Notes: generated by a model from the sequence alone, not told the origin. Numbered from the stretch's first letter, positions 45,589 to 54,292 are shown. The stretch: 64,000 bases of DNA from Nocardioides sp. zg-1230 (GCF_013155335.1 NZ_JABJQZ010000001.1:1426001-1490000), one strand, 5' to 3'. Made by a program: numbers and translations.

Positions 45589-47508
45589 GTGGGGGACGTG
45601 GACACCTCGTGCCTGATCCGGCTCCTCGGTCCCGTCTGGGTGCACCCGGGACTCGGGGCGAGAGACCTCGGGTCCCCCAAGCAGGCGGCTGTTCTCGCCG
45701 TGCTCGCGCTGAGGGCCGGCGACGTCACGCCCCGCGACGTGCTGGCAGACCTGGTGTGGGACGGGCGGCCGCCGAGGACCTACGCGCACTCGTTGCAGCT
45801 CTACGTCTCGGCGCTGCGGCGCGTGCTGGAGGAGTCAGGCTCCCGAGTTCGCATCGACACCGTTCACCACGGCTACCGGCTCGATGTCAGACCTGACGCC
45901 GTCGACGTCCTGCGGTTCCGGCGCATGGTCGCGGACGGCAGTCGTCTGGCTGCGTCCGAGGACTGGAGCCTGGGGGCGGCCACGCTCGAGGACGCACTGC
46001 GCCTGTGGGGTGGGACGCCTCTGGCCGACGTGTCCGTCGGTGACCCACCCGGAACCGGGAGCTCCCTGCACGAGCTCCGGCTCGAGGCGCTGGAGTCGCT
46101 GGCCACCGTCCGTCTCGCCCAGGGCGACCTTCAGCGGGCGATGGCCGCTGCGCGGGAGGTGCTCTCGGTGGACGGGTTGAGGGAGCAGTCGAGGTTGGTG
46201 CTCATGACAGCACTGTCCCGCGCGGGCCGTCAGGCGGAGGCACTGCGCACCTACGAAGAGGCCCGACGTCTGCTCGACGACGAGCTGGGCGCTCTGCCGT
46301 CCGCGGAGCTGCGATCGGTTCACGCGCGCATCCTTCAGCGGGATCCGTCGCTCGAACCGGACGTCGAGGTCACGGGCCCGGGATCCTCGCCCCCCGACGC
46401 GGCGGTCGGCCGAGACCGGCCGCGCGCCGCTCGTGTCGTCGTGTGGCTCCTGCCGGCGTGCGTCCTGCTGCTGGCCGCGGCACTGGTCCAGAGGCCCGAC
46501 CCGCCGGGCCGCAGCGCTGCGACCCGGCTCGACCCACCTGGTGACGTGCTGCTCGTCCAACCCTCGGACGGCACGCTCAACAGCCTGATCGAGCAGGGAT
46601 TCGATCGTGGCGTGACCGAGTTCTCACTCGTGGGTCGCGAGCTGGTGCCGGAGACTGACGACGCCGCCCCCCTCATCGACGACAACCTCCGAGAGGGCGC
46701 CTTGGTGGTCGACTTCACCCTGGGAACGGACCTCGCAACCCTTGCCCGCCGCCACCCGCGGTCGACGTTCGTGGCGCTCGATGACCCGGACGTCGCGCGG
46801 GAGCCGAACCTGGCCACGGTCCGGTTCGCCAGTCAGGAGGCCGCCTACCTTGCGGGCCATGTCGCTGCGCGGACCACTCGCACCGGTGTCGTGGGTTTCC
46901 TCGGGGGCGTGGACTTCCCGACGGTGTGGCCCTTCGAGACCGGTTTCGCGGCTGGAGTGGAGGCGGCCGACCCCGACGTCCGGGTCCTCGTCCGCTACTT
47001 GGCCTCGCCGCCCGACTTCGGGCTGGGCTTCGGGGATCCGCAGGCCGGGGAGCAGGCCGCACGACGCCTCTTCCGCGACGGAGCCGACGTCGTGCTCGCC
47101 GCTGCGGGTGACTCTGGGCTGGGTGCCTTCGAAGCCGCAGTCGAAAGGTCGACGGACCGATCGCACCTGTGGGTCATCGGTGCTGACTTCGACCATTACG
47201 AGGAGCTGGGAGCCGTGACCGGTACGGCGGACGTGCAGGGGTGGCGGTCCCACGTCCTCACCTCAGCGGTGCTCCGCTTCGACCAGGCCGTCTACGACGC
47301 CGTCGCCGGCTACGCGCGCGACGACTTCCGATCGGGTGTCCACCGGTACGACCTCTCCAACGGTGGGGTTGGTCTTGCCTTCTCCGGAGGGCACCTCGAG
47401 GAGCTGCGCCCCGAGCTGGAGGCGGTGCGCTCGCGCATCGTGCAGGGGAACGTCGCCGTGGCGTGCGCCCCCGAACGCGTCCCGCCGGCCGATCGGATCG
47501 CCTGTTGA
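45589..47508 (+). CDS. Membrane-spanning SARP/BTAD transcriptional regulator with extracellular BMP (PnrA-like) sensor domain
   Basis: 639-residue one-component regulator. Residues about 8-100 are an OmpR-like winged helix of SARP type (LIRLLGPVWVHPG...HHGYRLDV), and 101-250 a bacterial transcriptional activation domain (ALRLWGGTPLADV, RTYEEARRLLDDELG). A Pro/Gly linker and one membrane helix (ARVVVWLLPACVLLLAAALV, 281-300) follow. Residues about 318-610 form a BMP/PnrA-type ligand-binding domain: ASQEAAYLAGHVAA, VVGFLGGVDFPTVWPFETGFAAG, LAAAGDSGLGAFEAA and VIGADFD. It should bind a ligand outside and DNA inside, like CadC/ToxR. The GTG at 45589 has CACACT 6 bases upstream. No ABC partners are nearby. 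The ligand is unknown; nucleosides are typical for BMP relatives. Confidence 0.85.
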   Translation: MGDVDTSCLIRLLGPVWVHPGLGARDLGSPKQAAVLAVLALRAGDVTPRDVLADLVWDGRPPRTYAHSLQLYVSALRRVLEESGSRVRIDTVHHGYRLDVRPDAVDVLRFRRMVADGSRLAASEDWSLGAATLEDALRLWGGTPLADVSVGDPPGTGSSLHELRLEALESLATVRLAQGDLQRAMAAAREVLSVDGLREQSRLVLMTALSRAGRQAEALRTYEEARRLLDDELGALPSAELRSVHARILQRDPSLEPDVEVTGPGSSPPDAAVGRDRPRAARVVVWLLPACVLLLAAALVQRPDPPGRSAATRLDPPGDVLLVQPSDGTLNSLIEQGFDRGVTEFSLVGRELVPETDDAAPLIDDNLREGALVVDFTLGTDLATLARRHPRSTFVALDDPDVAREPNLATVRFASQEAAYLAGHVAARTTRTGVVGFLGGVDFPTVWPFETGFAAGVEAADPDVRVLVRYLASPPDFGLGFGDPQAGEQAARRLFRDGADVVLAAAGDSGLGAFEAAVERSTDRSHLWVIGADFDHYEELGAVTGTADVQGWRSHVLTSAVLRFDQAVYDAVAGYARDDFRSGVHRYDLSNGGVGLAFSGGHLEELRPELEAVRSRIVQGNVAVACAPERVPPADRIAC

Positions 47509-47523
47509 CGATCGGCGCCGGCC

Positions 47524-48507
47524 TCAGCGCAGCGACTCGCGCAGCGCGCGGTGCACCCCGGCGGGGGTGAGCACGCCGAGGAACGTCGGCCCGCGACGCA
47601 CCCCGACCATCGGCTTGTCGTCGCGGAGCATCGCGGCGAGCGCGTCCTCGAGGGAGGAGTCGATGTCGATCGCCGAGCCGAGGTCGCCGGTGGAGACACC
47701 GTCGAGGGGCTCGAGGTGGTCCTCGCGGAGGCGGGTCACGGTGAGCGTGCGGAGGCCGCCGGAGCCCACGAAGTCGGCCACCTGCTCGTCGGCGGGGTGG
47801 GCGAGGAGCTCCCCGGGGGTGGCGTACTGGACGAGCCGGCCACCTGCGGCGAAGACGGCCACGCGGTCGCCCATCCGGATGGCCTCGTCGATGTCGTGGG
47901 TCACCAGGACCACGGTCTTGCCGAGCTCGTCCTGCAGCCGACGGAACTCGTCCTGCAGGCGGCCGCGCACGACGGGGTCGACGGCACCGAACGGCTCGTC
48001 CATCAGCAGCACGGGCGGGTTGGCCGCCAGCGCCCGGGCGACGCCGACGCGCTGCCGCTGGCCGCCGGACAGCTCGTGGGGGTACTTCCTGGCGTACTGC
48101 GCGGGCTCGAGGCCGACGGTGTCGAGCAGCTCGTGGGCGCGCTCGCGCGCGGTGGCCTTGGACTCCCCGTAGAGCAGCGGCACCGTCATCACGTTCTGCT
48201 CGATGCGCTGGTGGGGGAACAGGCCGATCTGCTGGATGACGTAGCCGATGCCGCGGCGCAGCTCGACGGGGTCGGCGTCGGTGACGTCCTGGCCGTCGAG
48301 CCAGATGCGCCCGGTGGTGGGCTCGATCAGCCGGTTGATCATCTTGAGGGTCGTCGACTTGCCGCAGCCCGACGGGCCGACGAGGCAGACCATCTCGCCA
48401 CGGGCGACGTCGAGGTCGAGCTCGTGGACGGCCACGGTCCCGTCGGGATAGGTCTTGCCCACGCCCTCGAGCCGGATCATCGGCTCGGCGCCCCGTGTAG
48501 CGTCCAT
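47524..48507 (-). CDS. Osmoprotectant-type ABC transporter ATP-binding protein (OpuCA/ProV-like)
   Basis: 327-residue ATPase of a betaine/choline-type importer. Walker A GPSGCGKST, Q-loop YVIQQIGLFPH, signature LSGGQRQRVGVARAL, Walker B VLLMDEPFGAVD and H-loop VTHDIDEAIRMGD are intact. A single CBS-like segment (DIDSSLEDALAAMLRDDKPMVGV) forms the C-terminus, which in OpuA-type ATPases senses ionic strength. The start is either ATG 48507 (chosen; CAGTAT 9 bases upstream) or ATG 48480 (M-I-R-L-E-G-V). It is encoded divergently from its permeases, with start codons 3 bases apart. Confidence 0.85.
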   Translation of the reverse strand: MDATRGAEPMIRLEGVGKTYPDGTVAVHELDLDVARGEMVCLVGPSGCGKSTTLKMINRLIEPTTGRIWLDGQDVTDADPVELRRGIGYVIQQIGLFPHQRIEQNVMTVPLLYGESKATARERAHELLDTVGLEPAQYARKYPHELSGGQRQRVGVARALAANPPVLLMDEPFGAVDPVVRGRLQDEFRRLQDELGKTVVLVTHDIDEAIRMGDRVAVFAAGGRLVQYATPGELLAHPADEQVADFVGSGGLRTLTVTRLREDHLEPLDGVSTGDLGSAIDIDSSLEDALAAMLRDDKPMVGVRRGPTFLGVLTPAGVHRALRESLR

Positions 48508-48510
48508 GCG

Positions 48511-49209
48511 GTGACCATACTGGGGGCAGCCGACTCCGGGCCGAGCTGCTACAGCCGGTTCGTCAACGAGTGGTTCTGCTGGCAGTACGTCGAGGACCGG
48601 CACGAGCAGATCACCGATGCGCTCGTCGAGCACGTCCTCATCACGCTCGCCGCCCTCGCGCTCGGCATCGCCATCGCCCTCCCGCTGGCGCTGGTCGCAC
48701 GGCGGCTGCCGCGCCTGGAGTCCGCGGTCCTCGGGTTCAGCACGGGCGTCTACACCGTCCCGTCGCTGGCGCTGCTGCCGTTGCTCGTGCCGTTCACCGG
48801 CCTGTCGGCCGCCACGGTGGTCATCGGGCTAGGCCTCTACGCGCTGACCATCCTGGTCCGGGCGCTGCTCGACGGGCTGCGCTCGGTGCCCGACGACGTA
48901 CGCGAGGCGGCCCGGGGCCTGGGCTACGGGCCCGCACGCATGCTCACCAGGATCGAGATGCCGCTCGCGCTGCCGGTCGTGATGGCCGGCCTGCGCGTCG
49001 CGGCCGTGTCGACGATCGCGCTGACCACCGTCGGCACCTTGGTGGCGTACGGCGGCCTGGGTGACCTCATCGCCCACGGCGTCGCGCGGGACTTCCGCGC
49101 CGAGCTGATGACCGCCGCACTGCTGTGCGTGGCGCTGGCCGTCGTCCTCGACGTCGTGCTGGTGCTGCTGCAGCGGGTGCTGACGCCCTGGACGGCGGGG
49201 GCGCGCTGA
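48511..49209 (+). CDS. Osmoprotectant-type ABC transporter permease (OpuCB/ProW-like)
   Basis: 232-residue inner-membrane permease. After a short extracytoplasmic N-terminus (SCYSRFVNEWFCWQYVEDRHEQI) there are about five to six helices. The ATPase-contacting EAA-type loop reads DVREAARGLGYGPARMLTRIEMPLALP, and STIALTTVGTLVAYGGLGDLI is typical of the OpuC permeases. The start is the GTG at 48511. It overlaps the next permease by one base. Confidence 0.85.
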   Translation: MTILGAADSGPSCYSRFVNEWFCWQYVEDRHEQITDALVEHVLITLAALALGIAIALPLALVARRLPRLESAVLGFSTGVYTVPSLALLPLLVPFTGLSAATVVIGLGLYALTILVRALLDGLRSVPDDVREAARGLGYGPARMLTRIEMPLALPVVMAGLRVAAVSTIALTTVGTLVAYGGLGDLIAHGVARDFRAELMTAALLCVALAVVLDVVLVLLQRVLTPWTAGAR

Positions 49210-49967
49210 TGGACCTGTTCGCCGAGACCTGGCAGTACCTCCTCGACCCGGACAGCTGGACCGGTGGCAGCGGCCTCGTCGCACGACTTCTCGAGCAGCT
49301 GCTGCTGACCGCCACCGCGCTCGTCGCCGCCATGCTGCTCGGGCTGCCCCTCGCCCTGTGGCTCGGCCACCTCGGCAGGGGCGGCTTCCTCGCCGTCAAC
49401 ATCTCCAACGTCGGCCGTGCCGTCCCCACTTTCGCCCTGCTGGCCCTGCTGGTCGCGGCAGACTGGCCGGGGTCGGCCGACTTCGGCCCCTACGGGCGCG
49501 CCGGCCTCGCGACCCTCATCGCGCTCGTGCTCTTCGCGCTCCCGCCGCTCATCACCAACGGCTACGTCGGGATGCGCGAGGTGCCGTCCGACGTCCAGGA
49601 GGCCGCCGACGGCATGGGCATGTCACCGGCCCAGCGATTCTGGCGCGTCGAGCTGCCGCTGGCGCTGCCGGTGGTCGCGTCCGGCGTGCGCCTCGCCCTC
49701 GTGCAGGTGTGGGCCACCGCCACCATCGCGGCGCTCGTCGCCGGGCCCGGTCTCGGGCGCATCATCACCGAGGGCTTCGCCCGCAACGACTACGCCCAGG
49801 GCATGGCGGGGGCCGTGGTCGTCGCCCTCGTGGCCCTCGTCCTCGAGCTCGCCGCGGCCGCGGTCCAGCGCGCCGTCGACCCGATGCCGCGCGCTCCGTC
49901 ACCAGATCGTGATGACGGGTTGTCGGTGCCCTCGTCTACGGTGGCAGAGGCTCCCACCGGGAGCTGA
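49209..49967 (+). CDS. Osmoprotectant-type ABC transporter permease (OpuCD-like)
   Basis: 252-residue second permease. The EAA-type loop is DVQEAADGMGMSPAQRFWRVELPLALP, followed by ATIAALVAGPGLGRIITEG, a block shared with YehW/OpuCD. The hydrophilic C-terminal tail (MPRAPSPDRDD...) contains, at DNA level, a small hairpin GCTCCC-ACC-GGGAGC (49950-49964) just before the stop, which might lower read-through to the receptor gene. Confidence 0.85.
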   Translation: MDLFAETWQYLLDPDSWTGGSGLVARLLEQLLLTATALVAAMLLGLPLALWLGHLGRGGFLAVNISNVGRAVPTFALLALLVAADWPGSADFGPYGRAGLATLIALVLFALPPLITNGYVGMREVPSDVQEAADGMGMSPAQRFWRVELPLALPVVASGVRLALVQVWATATIAALVAGPGLGRIITEGFARNDYAQGMAGAVVVALVALVLELAAAAVQRAVDPMPRAPSPDRDDGLSVPSSTVAEAPTGS

Positions 49968-50030
49968 GCGGACCCGCTCGCATCACCGGACACGCGTGGC
50001 CTCGCCACGGGACACAGAAGGTTTGACGAC

Positions 50031-50984
50031 ATGCACGTACGACGTCCGCTGATCGCGGTCACCGGTCTGGCCCTGACCGCCCTGCTCGCCGGTTGCGCCG
50101 GCGACGACCTCGCCTCCGAGAACGACGACTCGACCTCCGGCTCCGGCGGGGGAGGTGGCGAGGGCACGTCCGTCGTCATCGGCAGCCAGAGCTTCGACGA
50201 GGCCGCGCTCGTCACCGCGATGTACCAGCAGGTCCTCGAGGCCGAGGGCTACGAGGTCGAGACCCGCCTTGTCGACACCCGCCCGATCTACCTCAACGAG
50301 ATGCCCGACTCCGTGCAGATCGCACCGGAATACGTCGCCGGCATCGTCGACCAGCTCAACACCGACGCCAACGGCCCCGACGCCGAGCCGCTGTCGACCA
50401 GCGACGCCCAGGAGACCATCGACGCGGGCGCGTCGCTGCTCGAGGAGAAGGGCATCACCCTGCTCGAGCCGTCCGAGGCATTCTCCGCCAACGGCTACTT
50501 CGCCAGCCAGGAGTTCTCCGACGCCGAGGGCGTCACCAAGCTCTCCGACCTCGAGGGCCAGGCCGTGACGCTGGCCGCCGCGCCCGACTGCAAGGGTCGC
50601 ACCGACTGCGAGAAGGGGCTCGTCGACACCTACGGCATCGACATCACCCTCGAGCCGCTGGGCTACGCCTCGACCGAGACGTTCCAGGCCGTGCTCGACG
50701 GCGAGGCCCAGCTCGGTCAGACCAGCACGCTCGACGGCACGCTCGAGGACCAGGGCCTGCTCCTGCTCGAGGACGACAAGGGCATCCAGCCCGCGCAGAA
50801 CCTCATCCCCGCGGTGTCGACCGACTTCCTCGCCGACAACCCCGACATCGAGGGTCCGCTCAACGACCTGATGGCGGCGCTCGACAACGAGACCCTCGGC
50901 CAGCTGCTCGTCAGCGTCCAGATCGACCGCGAGCAGCCGGCCGACGTGGCCCAGGAGTTCTTGGAGTCCGAAGGCCTGCTCTGA
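50031..50984 (+). CDS. Osmoprotectant (glycine betaine-type) substrate-binding lipoprotein, OsmF/OpuCC-like
   Basis: 317-residue receptor. The signal ends at lipobox L-A-G-C (Cys about 22), followed by an Asp/Ser/Gly linker. The type II binding-protein core opens with VVIGSQSFDEAALVTAMYQQVLEAEGY. The region LNEMPDSVQIAPEYVAGIVDQL matches OsmF/ProX relatives, and EPLGYASTETFQAVLDGEAQLGQTST follows. The ribosome site is weak (AAGG, 63 bases after the permease). It completes the importer with the divergent ATPase. The ligand, betaine, choline or carnitine-like, is inferred. Confidence 0.87.
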   Translation: MHVRRPLIAVTGLALTALLAGCAGDDLASENDDSTSGSGGGGGEGTSVVIGSQSFDEAALVTAMYQQVLEAEGYEVETRLVDTRPIYLNEMPDSVQIAPEYVAGIVDQLNTDANGPDAEPLSTSDAQETIDAGASLLEEKGITLLEPSEAFSANGYFASQEFSDAEGVTKLSDLEGQAVTLAAAPDCKGRTDCEKGLVDTYGIDITLEPLGYASTETFQAVLDGEAQLGQTSTLDGTLEDQGLLLLEDDKGIQPAQNLIPAVSTDFLADNPDIEGPLNDLMAALDNETLGQLLVSVQIDREQPADVAQEFLESEGLL

Positions 50985-50993
50985 GACGAGCAG

Positions 50994-51067
50994 CCGCGAG
51001 CGAGGGACGAGCTCGCGGTGTGGGCTCGGCCAGATTGAGCAAGCCCCCGCGACGGGCGCGTCGAAAT
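50994..51067 (+). repeat. Hairpin plus diverged dispersed repeat after the osmoprotectant receptor gene
   Basis: CCGCGAGC (50994-51001) / GCTCGCGG (51011-51018) forms an 8-bp stem just after the receptor stop. From 51035 to 51067 the sequence TTGAGCAAGC...GCGTCGAAAT is a diverged copy of the TTGAGC...GTCGAGACC repeat seen at 18752-18788. The hairpin may terminate the importer transcript. The minus-strand glycosyltransferase ends 3 bases beyond. Confidence 0.5.
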
Positions 51068-51070
51068 CAG

Positions 51071-52180
51071 TCACATCTCGTGGTCCCGCAGCGCCAGCGC
51101 TGCGGGATCCACGGTGGTCTCGTCGAGCACCGAGGGCGGCACCGACAGCCGCCACGACCCCGTGGCGATGTCCTGCACCCGCGGGGCGGGCCCGTCGAGC
51201 GTCGCCACCCACTCCATGAGCGCGGTGACGTCGGCGCGGCGGTCCTGCTCGACGAGCCAGCCCGCCAGCCGGTGGACCGGCGGCAGGCCGCTGTGCACCA
51301 GCGAACGTCGACCCCACAGCTCCAGCACGCCTGAGCGCAGCAGCCGCCACCACTCCGGCGTGCACCCCGGCACCAGCAGGAAGTAGCGCCACAGGTCACC
51401 GGCCAGCACCCGGTCGACGAAGACCGCCTCCACGTCGGCCGACCCGTGCTCGCGCACCGACGCGAGCGACGTCCGCTTGGTCTCCCAGCGGTCGGCCAGG
51501 TCCTGGAGCGAGGAGGCCCGGGTCTGCGTGATCGAGCCCTCGCGGATCCGCCACCGGTAGACCACCTCGTCGAGCACGTCGAAACGGCCCTCGAGGAACG
51601 CTCGCGTCGTCGTGGGCTGGTCCTCGTAGCGCACGCCCTCCGGCCAGGACAGGCCGCGGTCGTCCCACCACGGCCTGCGGAAGACCTTGTTCCAGGCGAA
51701 GACGTCACCGAGGATCTCGGGCCGGTCCTCGACGCGCGCTCCCCGCAGCGGCCGGTGGAGGCGCCGCATCCACGGTGGCTCGACGAGCCGGTCTCCCTCC
51801 CAGCGCACGATCGAGCCGGTCGCGAAGTCGGAGCCCGTGCTGCCGAGCGCGCCCACCAGGTCGGCGTACGCCGTCGGCGGCAGCACGTCGTCGGAGTCGA
51901 GGAAGGCGAGCAGGTCGCCCCGCACGTGCTGGGCGCCGAGGTTGCGGGCTGCCCCCAGGCCGCCGTTGACGGAGTGGACGACCCTGATGCGCCGGTCGCG
52001 TCGCGCCCACGCGTCGGCGAGCTCGCCGGTGCGGTCGGTCGCCCCGTCGTCGACGATCACCGCCTCCCAGCGCGTGTGCGTCTGGGCGAGCAGGGAGCGG
52101 ACGCAGTCGTCGAGGTAGTCCTCCACGCCCCATGCCGGGATCACCACGCCGAGGAGGGGCGAGCGGGAGAACAGCCTCAT
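51071..52180 (-). CDS. Family 2 glycosyltransferase
   Basis: 369-residue GT-A type transferase. The nucleotide-binding start is LGVVIPAWGVEDYLDDCVRSLLAQTHTRWEAVIVDDGATDRT, the conserved DxD region is LLAFLDSDDVLPPTAY near 97-112, and the acceptor-side Trp/Asp stretch (VFRRPWWDDRG...YEDQPTTTRAF) follows. The last 130 residues resemble CDP-glycerol/teichoic-type or capsule GT2 tails but are not diagnostic. The ATG at 52180 is supported by TAGGGT 8 bases upstream; a longer open frame to 52705 overlaps the divergent sulfotransferase and is rejected. Likely a cell-surface glycan enzyme. Confidence 0.85.
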   Translation of the reverse strand: MRLFSRSPLLGVVIPAWGVEDYLDDCVRSLLAQTHTRWEAVIVDDGATDRTGELADAWARRDRRIRVVHSVNGGLGAARNLGAQHVRGDLLAFLDSDDVLPPTAYADLVGALGSTGSDFATGSIVRWEGDRLVEPPWMRRLHRPLRGARVEDRPEILGDVFAWNKVFRRPWWDDRGLSWPEGVRYEDQPTTTRAFLEGRFDVLDEVVYRWRIREGSITQTRASSLQDLADRWETKRTSLASVREHGSADVEAVFVDRVLAGDLWRYFLLVPGCTPEWWRLLRSGVLELWGRRSLVHSGLPPVHRLAGWLVEQDRRADVTALMEWVATLDGPAPRVQDIATGSWRLSVPPSVLDETTVDPAALALRDHEM

Positions 52181-52188
52181 ACGGCCGG

Positions 52189-52194
52189 ACCCTA
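52189..52194 (-). promoter_or_regulatory. Leaderless -10 element (TAGGGT) of the glycosyltransferase gene
   Basis: Minus-strand TAGGGT is 8 bases before the ATG at 52180, back to back with the plus-strand element at 52214. Confidence 0.45.
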
Positions 52195-52213
52195 GGACAT
52201 GGCCCCGCGCCGG

Positions 52214-52219
52214 TAGGCT
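52214..52219 (+). promoter_or_regulatory. Leaderless -10 element (TAGGCT) of the sulfotransferase-like gene
   Basis: TAGGCT is 7 bases before the GTG at 52227. Confidence 0.5.
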
Positions 52220-52226
52220 GCCCGCC

Positions 52227-53345
52227 GTGACCGAGCAGCCCAGAGCGATCGACGAGATGAACCCCGACGGAGTGCCGCGGAAGGTCCTCTTCGTCGCCGG
52301 CGCCGGCCGCAGCGGCACCAGCACCCTGGCCGGCATCGTGTCGCGGCTCGGCATGCACGTGCCGCTGCCCGAGGTGCCGCCCGACGACTCCAACCCGCGG
52401 GGCTTCAGCGAGCCGCAGTGGGTGGTCGACGTGCACGACGAGTGGCTGCGCGAGGCGCTGGTGCAGGTCAGCGACAGCCGCCCGGAGGCGTGGTTCGACA
52501 CCGGCCGCATCTGCAGCCGCGAGCCGGCGAGGATCCGGGTCAGCGAGTGGCTCGAGCCCCACTTCGCCGAGCACCCCGAGCTCGTGGTCAAGGACCCGCG
52601 GCTGAGCTGGTTCCTCGGCCTGTGGCGGGTCGCCGCGATCCGCACGGGCGCGACGCCGGTCTTCGCCACGATGCTGCGCCCGCCCGCCGAGGTGGTCGGC
52701 TCCAAGCAGAAGTACTACGCCAACAAGCTCGGCTCGGCGCACCTCGCCGCCAGCTGGGTCAACATGCTGCTCCACACCGAGCGGGCCACCCGCAGCGTCG
52801 ACGCGGTGGGCGAGGGCGACGCGGCGCAGGGCCGCGTCTTCGTGCGCTACGAGGACCTGCTGACCGACTGGGTGAGGACGACCACGGCCATGGGCCAGGC
52901 CCTCGACCTGCAGACGATCATCCACACCCGCAGCGACCAGATCCGCGAGGTGCACCGCTTCATCGACCCCAACCTGCGCCGCGTGAGCGCCACGCTCGAC
53001 GACCTCGCGCTGCCCAGGCGGCTGCACGACCTCACCGGCCAGACGTGGGAGGAGCTCAACAAGCTCGCCGACGAGGGCGGCGACACCGCCGCCGCGCACG
53101 AGACCTTCGACCAGCTGCGGGCGGAGTACGTCGACCTCTACGAGGAGGCGGCGGCCATCAGCCGCTCGACCGCCGAGCACGCGCGGCACCAGGCCCGGCG
53201 ACGAGCGCTCCACGAGGCCGCGGCCGAGGGGAGCTCCAGGTCACTCGCCGACCGCGTGCCCCACGACGTACGCGCCGCGATCCCGCCGTCGGTGCGCCGC
53301 GGGGTCCGCAAGGCGCTCGGCCGGGAGCGGGACGGGCAGCCGTGA
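52227..53345 (+). CDS. Sulfotransferase-fold protein
   Basis: 372 residues. The N-terminal P-loop-like phosphosulfate site is VLFVAGAGRSGTSTLAGIVSRLG near 20-42. A later FATMLRPPAEVVGSKQKYY near 150-168 occupies the 3'-phosphate motif position. A helical C-terminal region (about 275-370), rich in Glu/Ala/Arg, is predicted to form a coiled coil, and the chain ends in basic RRGVRKALGRERDGQP. The GTG start is leaderless-type. Its stop overlaps the next glycosyltransferase start, so sugar transfer and sulfation are probably coordinated. The acceptor is unknown. Confidence 0.8.
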   Translation: MTEQPRAIDEMNPDGVPRKVLFVAGAGRSGTSTLAGIVSRLGMHVPLPEVPPDDSNPRGFSEPQWVVDVHDEWLREALVQVSDSRPEAWFDTGRICSREPARIRVSEWLEPHFAEHPELVVKDPRLSWFLGLWRVAAIRTGATPVFATMLRPPAEVVGSKQKYYANKLGSAHLAASWVNMLLHTERATRSVDAVGEGDAAQGRVFVRYEDLLTDWVRTTTAMGQALDLQTIIHTRSDQIREVHRFIDPNLRRVSATLDDLALPRRLHDLTGQTWEELNKLADEGGDTAAAHETFDQLRAEYVDLYEEAAAISRSTAEHARHQARRRALHEAAAEGSSRSLADRVPHDVRAAIPPSVRRGVRKALGRERDGQP

Positions 53346-54292
53346 GCATCCCGATCGGCTCGGGCCACGGCCTGACCAACATCGAGGGCCACGACGAGTT
53401 CGACATCGTCTGGCCGTGGAACCAGCCGGGCGGGCTGCGCCGCGGTGCCACCGCGGTGCTGCGGGTCAAGAACGAGGCCCCCGGCCTGCGTTTCGTGCTG
53501 CCGCCGCTGCTGCGGGCGTGCGACCACGTGCTGCTCGTCGACAACGGGTCCGACGACGGCACCGGCGAGGAGGCCCTGCGGGTCGCAGCCGAGCACGGCC
53601 TGTCCGACCGGTTCACCCTGAAGGAGTACCCCTTCCAGGTGGCCCGCGCCGGCGCCGAGCACCTCGCCGTCAACGAGCGCTCGGTCCACTCGCTGGCCTA
53701 CTTCTACAACTGGTGCTTCTCCCACGTCCGCACCCGCTACTCGTGGAAGTGGGACGGTGACATGGTCCTCACCACCGAGGGTGAGGTGTCGATGGCCGAC
53801 CTGTCGTGGCAGGTCGGGATGGCCGAGACCGTCATCCGCTTCCCGCGTCACGGGCTCTACATCGAGTCGGACCGCAAGGCCTACCTCGACCTCGGCCTGC
53901 GGAACATCGAGGAGTGGGGCTTCCCGATGAGCCCCGACTACGTCTACACCAAGGCGCCGGAGTGGGAGATCCGCACGACGCCCGAGCACATCGAGATGTT
54001 CGCCCTGCCGCAGGGGCTCTGCGTCGAGCTCAAGTGGCTCGACGGCGACGAGTTCGCCCACTGGACCAACCCCGAGTCGTTCGCGACCTCGATCCGCAAC
54101 CGGCGCAAGCGCCGCGAGTGGCTGGTCTGGAACGCGCTCCACGACGGGCAGGTCCCCGAAGGCGTCGTCGAGATCGAGCCCCCCGAGGGCGTGCACGTGG
54201 TCGACCACGTCACGCACACCTGGCTGCCGCGGGCACCGCGTCCCTTCGTCGTCGACGACCCCGACCACGCCAAGCTGCACCTGCGCGCCTGA
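53342..54292 (+). CDS. Glycosyltransferase, GT2-like
   Basis: 316-residue protein with a GT-A beginning: GATAVLRVKNEAPGLRFVLPPLLRACDHVLLVDNGSDDGTGE near 35-75 and the metal-binding candidate WKWDGDMVLTTEGE near 137-150. This resembles the nucleotide-binding half of family 2 enzymes acting on cell-surface glycans. The second half (HIEMFALPQGLCVELKWLDGDEF...) is less familiar. The start is the GTG that overlaps the sulfotransferase stop (GTGA). No membrane segment is present. It forms a surface-glycan group with the genes at 51071 and 52227. Confidence 0.78.
   Translation: MSIPIGSGHGLTNIEGHDEFDIVWPWNQPGGLRRGATAVLRVKNEAPGLRFVLPPLLRACDHVLLVDNGSDDGTGEEALRVAAEHGLSDRFTLKEYPFQVARAGAEHLAVNERSVHSLAYFYNWCFSHVRTRYSWKWDGDMVLTTEGEVSMADLSWQVGMAETVIRFPRHGLYIESDRKAYLDLGLRNIEEWGFPMSPDYVYTKAPEWEIRTTPEHIEMFALPQGLCVELKWLDGDEFAHWTNPESFATSIRNRRKRREWLVWNALHDGQVPEGVVEIEPPEGVHVVDHVTHTWLPRAPRPFVVDDPDHAKLHLRA

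Noticed and set aside
51071..52705. 544-codon form of the minus-strand glycosyltransferase
   Set aside because: The extra N-terminus overlaps the divergent sulfotransferase gene and has no family similarity, and a -10 element supports the start at 52180.
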